This document shows positions 53,201 to 61,906 of a DNA stretch of 64,000 bases, one piece after another. The DNA comes from Trebonia sp963811335. Lineage in GTDB: Bacteria; Actinomycetota; Actinomycetes; Streptosporangiales; Streptosporangiaceae. Under the pieces are notes generated by a model, which searched no databases, had not been told where the DNA came from, and saw only the letters and a program-made list of their open reading frames with translations. The translations under genes and the position numbers were made by a program. The stretch spans positions 248,001 to 312,000 of the forward strand of contig CAWERB010000017.1 in NCBI GenBank assembly GCA_963811335.1, in the 5' to 3' direction. The number at the start of each line of letters is the position of its first letter. Positions within the stretch are counted from its first letter, which is position 1.

Positions 53201-54451
53201 GTGAACGTGGTGATCATCGGCCTGGGTTACGTGGGGCTGCCGCTTGCCCAGGAGGCGGTCCGCGTCGGGTTGAATGTCACCGGCCTCGACATCAGGCAGG
53301 CGACGGTCGACGGCCTCAACGCGGGCCGGTCCCACGTCGACGACCTGTCCGACGCCGACGTCGCCGCGATGGTCGCCGGCGGCTTCCGGGCCGCCGCGGA
53401 CGTGTCGGCCGTCTCGCCGCTGCCGGACGTCACCGTCATCTGCGTGCCCACCCCCCTGTCGGAGTCGGACGGCCCCGACCTGACCGCGGTGCGGGCCGCC
53501 ACGGAGACCGCCGCGAAGCTGCTCAAGCCGGGCGCGCTCGTCGTGCTGGAGTCGACGACCTACCCGGGGACCACCGACGAGATCGTCCGCCCGGTGCTGG
53601 AGAAGGCGAGCGGCCTGACCGCGGGCATCGACTTCCACCTGGCGTTCTCCCCTGAGCGCATCGACCCGGGCAACGAGCGCTTCGGGATACGCAACACGCC
53701 CAAGGTCGTCGGCGGCATCACCCCCGCCTGCACGGACGCCGCCGCGGCGTTCTACGGCACGGTCTGCGACACCGTGGTCAAGGCGAAGTCCGCCCGCGAG
53801 GCCGAGATGGCCAAGCTGCTCGAGAACACCTACAGGCACGTCAACATCGCGCTGGTCAACGAGATGGCGATCTTCTGCCACGAGCTCGGCGTCGACCTGT
53901 GGGACTCGATCCGCTGCGCCGCCACCAAGCCGTTCGGCTTCCAGGCGTTCTACCCCGGCCCGGGCGTCGGCGGCCACTGCATCCCGATCGACCCGAACTA
54001 CCTGTCCTACAAGGTGCGCGCCGAGCTCAAGCACCCGTTCCGCTTCGTCGAGCTGGCCCAGGAGATCAACTCGCGGATGCCCGGCTACGTCGTGGACCGC
54101 GCCGCCGAGCTGCTCAACACCGACGCCAAGCCGCTCAACGGCGCGACGGTGCTGCTCCTCGGCGTCACCTACAAGAGGGACATCGCCGACCAGCGGGAGA
54201 GCCCGGCCCGCCCGATCGCCCGCAAGCTGCTGCAGCGCGGCGCGGTGCTGAGCTACCACGACCCGTTCGTGGACGGCTGGCAGGTCGACGGCAGGGACGT
54301 GCGCCGGGCAAAGTCCCCGGACGAGCCCGCCGACCTGACGATCCTGCTCCAGGCGCACTCCGGGTACGACCTGGGCAGCATCGCCGCGCACGCCCACCTG
54401 CTGCTCGACACCCGCGGCAGCATCTCAGGCGAGTCCGTTTACCCCCTTTAG
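53201..54451 (+). CDS. wecC: UDP-N-acetyl-D-mannosaminuronate dehydrogenase
   Basis: A 416-residue nucleotide-sugar dehydrogenase; GTG 53201 after AGGAGG. NAD-binding VVIIGLGYVGLPLAQEAVRV, VICVPTPLSESDGPDL, ESTTYPGTTDEIV, FSPERIDPGN, catalytic lysine region EMAKLLENTYRHVNIALVNE, and the catalytic cysteine in GPGVGGHCIPIDPNYLSYK, with DLRESPA-type QRESPARP in the C-terminal domain. The pattern is of the WecC/ManNAc type rather than UDP-glucose dehydrogenase. It makes the uronic acid donor of the locus. Confidence 0.94.
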   Translation: MNVVIIGLGYVGLPLAQEAVRVGLNVTGLDIRQATVDGLNAGRSHVDDLSDADVAAMVAGGFRAAADVSAVSPLPDVTVICVPTPLSESDGPDLTAVRAATETAAKLLKPGALVVLESTTYPGTTDEIVRPVLEKASGLTAGIDFHLAFSPERIDPGNERFGIRNTPKVVGGITPACTDAAAAFYGTVCDTVVKAKSAREAEMAKLLENTYRHVNIALVNEMAIFCHELGVDLWDSIRCAATKPFGFQAFYPGPGVGGHCIPIDPNYLSYKVRAELKHPFRFVELAQEINSRMPGYVVDRAAELLNTDAKPLNGATVLLLGVTYKRDIADQRESPARPIARKLLQRGAVLSYHDPFVDGWQVDGRDVRRAKSPDEPADLTILLQAHSGYDLGSIAAHAHLLLDTRGSISGESVYPL

Positions 54452-54490
54452 GTCCGTTAGGGCCGGTTCCTTCTGGGTAGCCGCCCCGAC

Positions 54491-56195
54491 ATGCGATCGG
54501 CTGTGGCGGGACGGCTCATCGCCGGGCGGTACCGGCTCGGCTCGGTGATCGGCCACGGCGGGATGGGTGTCGTCTGGCGTGCCCGCGACGAGCTGCTCGA
54601 CCGTGACGTGGCGGTGAAGGAACTCATCTGGCCGCCTGACTTCACCGAGCAGGAACGGGAGACCGCCTGCCGCCGCGCCGTCAGGGAAGCCCAGACGGCG
54701 GCCCGGCTCAATCACCAGAACATCATCCGCATCTACAACATCGTCGAGGAAGACGGTGACCCGTGGATCGTGATGGAGCTCCTCCCGTTCCGCTCGCTCC
54801 GCGACATCGCGGGAGAGGAGACGCCGCTCGCCCCCGCCCGGGCCGCCAGGATCGGGCTCGGCGTCCTCGCCGGGCTGCGCGCCGCCCACGCCGCGGGCAT
54901 CGTGCACCGGGACGTGAAGCCCGCCAACATCCTGGTCGGCCCGGACGACCGGGCGGTGCTCACCGACTTCGGCATCGCCCGCGCCGCCGACAGCGCGACG
55001 CTCACCAACGCGGGCGACCTGATCGGGTCACCGTCCTATATCGCCCCCGAGCGGGCCAGGGGACAGCGGTCCGGCGCGCCGGGCGACCTGTGGGGGCTGG
55101 GCGCCTCGCTCTACGCGGCGGTGGAAGGACGGCCGCCGTTCCACCGCGAGCATGCGCTGGCGACCCTCACCGCCGTCGTCGCCGACGAGCCTGACCCGGC
55201 CGCCCACGCGGGACCGCTGTGGCCGGTGATCAGCGCCCTGCTCCGCAAGGACCCGGACGCACGGCCCGATGAGGCCGAGGTCGAGCGGATGCTCCGCGGC
55301 GTCGCCAGCGGGGAGGCCACGCGCGTGATGGCGGAATCCGCACCGCCTGTCCCGTCGGCGTCCCCTGGCTCCCAGGCGCCGGCCGGCCCGTCGGCACCCG
55401 AGCCGGCTAGCGCACCAGAAGACGCAGAGGCCGGCCGGGTCCCGCGCCGTCCGCGGCGGCCGTACCGCCGGCTGGCGGTGCCGGCCGGACTGGCCGTGCT
55501 CGCGGCCGCCGCCTGCGCCGCGGCGCTGCTCTTGGCCAACCTGAGCTCACCGGGGCGGCCCGCGGCTGGCACCTCCCCGGCCGGCACCTCCCCGGCCGGA
55601 ACGCACTCCGCTGGTGCCCGCCCCGGCACGTCCACGAGCAGTTCCGTCCCCGCCGCGACGTCGCACGCCGCCTGCGTCGCCTGGCCGGCCAGCCGCCGGC
55701 ACCGGGAGCACCGGGAGCACCGGGAGCACCGGGAGCACCGGATACGGCGCGATGCCCGCCGGCTTCTACCGGTTCACCAACTCCACCGGCTTCTCGATCG
55801 GCGTGCCGAACGGCTGGCCGATCAAGCACGTGGGCCACTACGTCTACGTGGATGACCCGTCGAACGGCAACATCTTCCTGCTCATCGACCAGTCCGACCA
55901 GCCGAAGCCCGACCCGCTCGCCGACTGGCAGCAGCAGGCGGCCAACCGGGCGGGCACCTACCCGGGTTATCACCTGATCCGCCTGCAGTCCGTGAACTAC
56001 CCGCAGGCGCAGCAGGCGGCGGACTGGGAGTTCACCTATGACCGGGCGGGCGTGCCGGTCCACATCCTGAACAGGAACATCCGCGCGAACGCACACCACG
56101 CGTACGCGCTCTACTGGTCGGTTCCGCAAGCCCAGTGGCAGGCCTATTACCGCTACTTCCAGGTCTTCGCCGCCACGTTCCGGCCCGCGGCGTAA
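54491..56195 (+). CDS. Ser/Thr protein kinase with extracellular sensor domain (frameshifted)
   Basis: Kinase domain, residues about 12-270: IGHGGMGVVWRARDELL, RDVAVKELIW, HRDVKPANILVGPDD, TDFGIARAAD, SYIAPERARG. A Pro-rich juxtamembrane stretch, one helix (AVPAGLAVLAAAACAAALLL) and a Thr/Ser/Pro linker follow. Near 55665 the frame shifts; the extracellular domain resumes after GSTGSTGSTGSTG repeats as MPAGFYRFTNSTGFSIGVPN and runs to AATFRPAA and the stop at 56195. The repaired length is about 565 residues. It sits 39 bp after wecC in the glycan operon, so it may regulate glycan synthesis. Confidence 0.87.
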
Positions 56196-56285
56196 CGTCG
56201 AGTAACCTCAAAAGGGGCCCCCGGCCCTCCGGTGCCCGTGGCAGGATTTCCTCCGGAGCCGGTCAGCCAAGCGCGGGAGGTCAGG

Positions 56286-57422
56286 ATGCACGTCGTCGTC
56301 TGCACAGTCGTGCACCACCCCGCCGACGCGCGCATCTTCTACCGCGAGATCCAGGCGCTGCTCGACGCCGGTCACGACGTCACCTACATCGCCCCGCACG
56401 ACGAGCAGCCAGAACGAGTGCGTGCGTCGACCGATCCCGCCCCCCCGGCCCCCGCCGCAGGCGCGCGGGCCCGCGGGACCCTGCGCACCGTCACCATTCC
56501 GCGGGCAGTCGGCCGCCGCCGCATCGCAGCGCTGCGCGCCGCGAAGGCGGCAATGGCGGCATCGGCGCGCGGCGCGGACCTGCTGCTCGTCCACGACCCC
56601 GAGCTCCTGCTCGTCCTCCCGCCGAAGCGCAAGCGCCCGCCCACCGTCTGGGACGTGCACGAGGACACCGCGGCCGCGCTGACCACGAAGGCCTGGCTCC
56701 CCGCCTGGCTGCGCTCCGTCGCCGCCGGGGGAGTGGCCTCCGCCGAGCGGCTGGCCGAGCGGAAGCTGCACCTGATCCTCGCGGAGCACGGCTACAACGA
56801 CCGCTTCGCCGGCGTCCACCCGGTCGTGCCCAACACGACGTACGTGCCGGAAATGGCGGCACCGCCGTCCGGCCCGCGCCGCGTCGTGTACGTCGGCTGG
56901 CTCTCCCCGGACCGCGGCTCGGCGGAGATGACGGAACTGGGCCGCCTCCTGGCGCCGCACGGCATCGCGGTCGAGCTGATCGGCCAGGCGGACCCGGCCG
57001 CCCGCGCGCACATCGAGGCCGCGGGCGATGCCGTGCGCTATCACGGCTTCGTGCCGAACGCCGAGGCCCTCCGCCTGGTCGAGGGCTCCATCGCGGGCCT
57101 GTCCCTGCTTCAGGACGAGGAGAACTTCCGCCACTCGATGCCCACCAAGGTGGCCGAGTACATGGCCCGCGCCGTCCCGGTGGTGACCACCCCGCTGCCG
57201 CTCGCGGTGGACCTGGTCGAGGCGGCCGACGCTGGCTTCGTGGTCCCGTTCAATGACCCGCAGGCGGCGCGCGACGCGATACTGAAGCTGGACGCCGACC
57301 CGGACCTGCGGGTGAAGATGGGCCTGCGCGGCCACGAGTACGCCCTGGCGAACCTCGCCTGGCCCCCGCACGCCGCCGCCTTCGTCGCCCAGCTGGAAAC
57401 CTGGGCCGCCGCGGGCCGCTAG
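56286..57422 (+). CDS. GT4-family glycosyltransferase
   Basis: 378 residues from ATG 56286 with GGGAGG five bases upstream. GT-B fold: VVVCTVVHHPADARIFYREI, LLLVHDPELLLVLP, VWDVHEDTAAALTTKAWLPA, VPNTTYVPEM, VVYVGWLSPDRG, and the donor site SMPTKVAEYMARAVPVVTTP. Of the type annotated as glycosyltransferase family 4 in surface-polysaccharide loci. Last gene of the rightward operon. Confidence 0.93.
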   Translation: MHVVVCTVVHHPADARIFYREIQALLDAGHDVTYIAPHDEQPERVRASTDPAPPAPAAGARARGTLRTVTIPRAVGRRRIAALRAAKAAMAASARGADLLLVHDPELLLVLPPKRKRPPTVWDVHEDTAAALTTKAWLPAWLRSVAAGGVASAERLAERKLHLILAEHGYNDRFAGVHPVVPNTTYVPEMAAPPSGPRRVVYVGWLSPDRGSAEMTELGRLLAPHGIAVELIGQADPAARAHIEAAGDAVRYHGFVPNAEALRLVEGSIAGLSLLQDEENFRHSMPTKVAEYMARAVPVVTTPLPLAVDLVEAADAGFVVPFNDPQAARDAILKLDADPDLRVKMGLRGHEYALANLAWPPHAAAFVAQLETWAAAGR

Positions 57423-57441
57423 CAGCCGCGGCCCGGGCGGC

Positions 57442-59000
57442 TCAGCCGCCGGGGTTGTCGAGGAGCGAGCTGACGGAGAAGATCTGGCGCATCTGGGCCA
57501 GTTTCGCATCGACCTCGTTCTTCTGCCTGGTTAGCTCGTCCAGTTCCTTCTGCACGGCCGCGCGGCGCTTGTCCGCGTCGGCCTCGAAGTCAGCAAGGGC
57601 CTGCTTGCCCTCGTCCTTGGCCTGGGCGATGATCAGCTCGGCCTTGCGGTGCGCGTCGGCGAGCTCCTTCTTGGCGTCGGCCTCGGCGTCGCGGCGTGAC
57701 TGCGCCGCCTGGGCGGCGGCGTCGGCCGCCCGCTTCTCGGCGTCGGCCGCCCGGCGCTCGGCCTCCTCGACGAGCTTGCGGGTGGCCTCCTGCGCGTCGG
57801 CGAGCCGTTCCACGTCGAGCCGTTCCGCCTCCGCGCGGCGGTCGGCGAGCTCGACCTCGAGGTCGGCCTCGGCCTGGGAGCGGATCGTCTCGGACTGCTC
57901 GAGCAGGAACTGCTCGCGGCGGCGGATCTCGTCCGCCTCGCGGCGCGCGGCGCGGATGATGTCATCGCGCTCCCGTTCGGCGGCCGCGCGGACCTTGGCC
58001 GCCTCACGCTCGGCCTCGGCACGGGCGCTCGCCTTCTCGAACTCGGCGGAGGAGCGCAGCCCCGCCGCGTAGGACGCGGCGGCGGCCCTGATCGTGTCCG
58101 CCTCTCGTTCGGCCTGCTCCGCGGCGGCCCTGACGACCTCGGCGATCTGCTGCTGCGCGGCGAGCAGCAGCCGCTCAATCTGCTCGGGGGGAGCGGGCGG
58201 CGGCTCCGGGGGAGCAGGCGCAGGCTCGGCCGGCGGTACGTCGCGGTCCGGCTCGCGGCCGGGCCGGGACCGCGGCTCGAGATCGGCGGGCCACGCTCCG
58301 CCGATGTCCTCGGGACGCTGACCGCCGCGGGTGCCGGGACGCGGTCCGCCGGTATCCGCCTGCCGGGAGCCGCCGAGGTCGCCGGGGGCGGCTACGGTCC
58401 GCCGTCGCGGCGTGGTGGCAGCGGGGTCACCGCCCGGACCGGAACGCCCGCCGTGGTCGGGAGCGGCGCCCGGCTGGCGGCGGGGAACCGGGCCCGCCGG
58501 GTCGGGACCCGGGCGGAAGGCGGGGCGGCTCGGGACCGTGACGGGACCGTAGTCAGCGCGCGAAGCAGGTCCGCGGCGCTGGCCGAAGTCCCTGTTGGGG
58601 GCCGGGCCGGCGTGCGGATCGGGGCCGCGGCCCGGCGGATCCGCCGCGCGGGGCCTGACCAGGCTGGCCCGGTCCGGCCGGATCGGCGCCGTTACGGCCG
58701 GACCGCCCGGGGACGGGGCGGGCCCGCCCGGCCGGCGGGGGACCCGCCGGGCGGGCATCGGGCGAGCCGGGGCGGCCGACGCCGTTGCGCGGGACGCCGC
58801 CTGGCCGCGGCCGTCGGGCCCCGACCGTCCGGGCCCCGGCCGTCCGGGTCGCGGCCGTCGGGGTCGCGGTCACCCCAGAGCCAGTCGTTGGCCTCGGTGT
58901 CGTCCAGATCGAAAGCGGGAGCGGCCGCCTGGCGCATGCCGGACCCGGCGCGGGGCGCTGGCCCGGCCTGGGTCGGGCGCTCGTAACCGTGCGGCGGCAT
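57442..59000 (-). CDS. Long coiled-coil protein with Pro-rich N-terminus (frameshifted)
   Basis: ATG 59000 follows GGAAGGGAG. The N-terminus MPPHGYERPTQAGPAPRAGS and the acidic FDLDDTEANDWLWGD are in one frame up to DPDGRGPDGRG repeats near 58820. The Pro/Gly/Arg-rich middle and the coiled coil continue in a second frame (IERLLLAAQQQIAEVVRAAA, ERERDDIIRAARREADEIRR, AEKRAADAAAQAAQSRRDAE) to FSVSSLLDNPGG and the stop at 57442. The repaired length is about 518 residues. The architecture recalls DivIVA/FilP/Scy-type polarity or cytoskeletal proteins of mycelial actinobacteria, but no DivIVA domain is clear. Confidence 0.75.
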
Positions 59001-59125
59001 CGTACTCCCTTCCCGATGAGATAGTACCTGTCATCGGGGCAGGCCACAGGGCTTGCGAGGTCCTTCCAGGTCCCTGCGGGTACGGGATGGCCACGGCGGG
59101 TGAATCGCCCCGATAGGATCATCGC

Positions 59126-60750
59126 GTGAACCCGCGACTGGTCCTGCCGCGCCTGCGCCGCCTCGCCGGAGAGCACAAGCTCTTCACCGGGGCGCTCGCG
59201 GCGGGCGCCCTGCTGCGGCTGCTCGCCATGGTGGCCTACCCGGGCGCGCTCTGGTTCGCCGGCGACTCCTACGTCTACCTCGGCGCCGCGCTGCGCCCGC
59301 AGCCGAACCTGTCCAAGTCGACCGGGTACTCCTTCTTCCTGCGCCTGCTGCTGCCGTTCCACTCGCTGACCCTGGTCACCGCCGTGCAGCACCTCATGGG
59401 CCTGGCGATCGCGGTGCTGATCTACGTCATGCTCCGCCGCAGCAGCGTGCCCAAGGCCTGGGCCGCGGTCGCGACCCTGCCGGTGCTGCTCGACGGGTAC
59501 GTCATCGAGGACGAGCACCTGGTCATGGCGGAGACGGTGTTCACCTTCCTGCTCATGGTCGCGGTTATCGTGCTGCTGTGGCGCCCTGGGCTGCCCCGCT
59601 GGTGGGTCGCGGTGATCGCGGGGCTGCTCGTCGGGTACGCGGTGATCGTGCGCACCGAGGGCGTGGTCATGCTCGCGGTGCTGCCGCTGTTCCTGCTGCT
59701 GCGCGGCTGGGCGTGGAAGACGCTGCGCGGCTGGCTGGTGGCGATCGTGTTCGCCGTCGCCTCGCTCGTCCCGCTCGGCGCGTACATGAACTGGTTCCAC
59801 GAGCGGACCGGGCACTACGGCACCACCATGTCCGCGGGCTACTACCTGTGGGGCCGCGTGTCGTCGTTCGCCGACTGCGCGCGGATCAACCCGAGCGGCG
59901 AGCAGGCGGTCGTCTGCCCCAGGCAGCCGATCGCGGACCGGACCCCGCCGGGCAACTACATCTGGCACGCGCCGTACGTGCACGCCGACATGGACGGCAT
60001 CTGCACGGTCACCGTGACGAACGGCAAGAGTCCGTAAGGAGCTGCGGCCCGGTCAGCCCCGCGGGCAACAAGGTGCTGACCGACTTCGCGATCCACGCGG
60101 TCGAGGCGCAGCCGCTCGACTACGCGAAGACGGTGTTCTTTAACACCATGCTGTCGTTCGGCTTCCCCCGCATCGCCTACCCCGGGGCCGGGACGACGTA
60201 CTACTACAACTTCCACCTGCACTACGTGTCGGCGAAGCACAACCTGCTCCCGCCGGACAACCCCGATCACGAGTGGATTCCCGGCGGCACCGCCTACCAG
60301 GACTGGCTGTCCTACGGTCACCAGGCGCCCGGCGTGGTGCACAAGGTGGCCGCCGTGCCGCTGCTGGTGTACCAGCGGGTGGTGTTCACCTACGGCCCGC
60401 TGCTCGCGGTGATCTTCCTGGTCGGCCTCGGCGGCGTGCTGTCGGTGACCGCCGCGGGACGTCGCGGCCGCGGCCCGCGCTCGCTCGCCTCGGCCCGGGC
60501 GCTTCGCTCGGTGCGCGTGCACTGGGCGCCGCGCGGCACCACCATGCTTCCCTGGGTCACCGCCGTGGCCCTGCTCGTCACCCCGATCGCGCTGGCCGAC
60601 TTCGACTACCGCTACCTGCTCCCGGCCATCCCGTTCGCCTGCCTGGCGGCCGGCCTCGCGTTCGCGCCGCGCCGGACCGTCCCGGCCGGCCCGGTTGCCC
60701 CGGCCGCCCCGGCGGACGCGGAAACCACCGTCCCCGACCAGGTGGCCTAG
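59126..60750 (+). CDS. Membrane glycosyltransferase, GT39/ArnT-like (frameshifted)
   Basis: GTG 59126 start. About ten membrane helices with the extracytoplasmic acidic region after the first one (WFAGDSYVYLGAALRPQPN), which in GT39/GT83 enzymes binds polyprenyl-phosphate sugars. The frame breaks at TAA 60036; the next frame resumes SCGPVSPAGNKVLTDFAIHA and runs to the stop at 60750. Removing two A residues at CCGTAAGG gives SPWSCGPV and one protein of about 540 residues. The end is Pro/Ala-rich. It probably adds a lipid-linked sugar on the outer face. Confidence 0.85.
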
Positions 60751-60765
60751 GAGCCTGCCGCGGGC

Positions 60766-61740
60766 TCACGGGCGGGATGCGACGGGGGAGGCCTGCTTGA
60801 CGGTGCGGATGACCGGTGAGGTCTCAACCCGCTCGACGCCGGGCAGCGGACCGACCTTGACGGTCAGGAACTCATACAGCGAGTCCGCGTCGCGGCAGAC
60901 GGCGCAGGCCGCCAGGTTGGCCGGCCCGGTGGTCGCGACGGCGTAGGCGACCTCGGGGAACTTCGCCAGGGCCGCGCCCACCTCCGCCAGGTGCGACGGC
61001 GGCACCGACATCCACAGCCAGGCCGCGGACCGGAAGCCGAAGGTGGGCATGTCGAGTTCCAGGTCGAAGTACAGGGCGCCGGACTCCCGCAGCTGCTCGA
61101 CGCGCCGCCGGACCGTGGTCTCCGACCACCCCGTCGCGGCGGCAAGGTCCGCGAACGGTGTCCTGCCGTCCGCCGCGAGGGCCGACAGCAAGGCTGCGTC
61201 GAGATCGCTCGGCTCGGCCTGGCCGCCCGGCGGGCCCGCGGAGCGGGCCATGACGCGCAGCGGCTCGACCCGGGCGGCGGGCAGCACGTCGATGAAGCCG
61301 AGCGCGTCGGGACCGCCGGTGAACATGTGCAGCCGGGAGTAGGCCGTCACCTCGACGATCCGTCCTGACCTGGGCAGCCGGGCAAGCAGCGACTCGGCGC
61401 CTTCCGGCCCGTCGCCGCGCAGCGAGCACAGCACCTCGGTGTCGCCGGACAGCAGCTGGACCCACGCCGTGTCGTGCCGCCTGGCCAGGGCGACGGCGAT
61501 CGCCTCCCCGGAACCAGGCACGCAGCGCAGCCGCAGGAACCAGCTCGCGTAGCCGGACTTGGGATAGCGCAGGCCGACGACGCGCAGCGCGCCCGCCGAC
61601 CGCAGCCGCCGGTACCGGCGGGCCACCGTCTGATCGGACACGCCGAGGACCTCGGCGATCGCACTGAACGAGGCGCGGCCGTCCACGCCAAGGCACTGGG
61701 CCAGCTGCCGGTCGAGATCGTCGACCGTTATGCTTTCCAC
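60766..61740 (-). CDS. Tandem Lrp/AsnC-family transcriptional regulator
   Basis: About 324 residues from GTG 61740 (GTG 61746 also possible). Two complete AsnC units follow one another: helix-turn-helix 1 (LDRQLAQCLGVDGRASFSAI, VSDQTVARRYRRLRSAGAL) with its effector domain, then helix-turn-helix 2 (DLDAALLSALAADGRTPFAD, WSETTVRRRVEQLRESGALY) and a second effector domain ending GVERVETSPVIRTVKQA. Such double proteins are common beside MFS exporters in actinobacteria. A 24-bp element directly upstream recurs before the MFS gene. Confidence 0.93.
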   Translation of the reverse strand: MESITVDDLDRQLAQCLGVDGRASFSAIAEVLGVSDQTVARRYRRLRSAGALRVVGLRYPKSGYASWFLRLRCVPGSGEAIAVALARRHDTAWVQLLSGDTEVLCSLRGDGPEGAESLLARLPRSGRIVEVTAYSRLHMFTGGPDALGFIDVLPAARVEPLRVMARSAGPPGGQAEPSDLDAALLSALAADGRTPFADLAAATGWSETTVRRRVEQLRESGALYFDLELDMPTFGFRSAAWLWMSVPPSHLAEVGAALAKFPEVAYAVATTGPANLAACAVCRDADSLYEFLTVKVGPLPGVERVETSPVIRTVKQASPVASRP

Positions 61741-61759
61741 CGTCACAACGCTAGCCAAT

Positions 61760-61783
61760 GTCGAGAACCGGCGCATCCGGCCG
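61760..61783. promoter_or_regulatory. 24-bp element upstream of the AsnC gene, repeated at 63388
   Basis: GTCGAGAACCGGCGCATCCG followed by GCCG. It matches 22 of 24 bases at 63388-63411. This copy contains the inverted repeat ACCGGC-GCATCCG-GCCGGT. It lies 20-43 bp from the AsnC start codon, an autoregulatory position. Confidence 0.6.
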
Positions 61784-61906
61784 GTGCCAGCCCACTGGGA
61801 ATCGCCGCCACAATGACAGTAAAAGGGCAAATAGCCCGTCCTCGTCCAAGGCCAGAACTTAAGATTTCCGGCATGTCCTATCCGCGGGCGGCCGACACCA
61901 TTGCTC

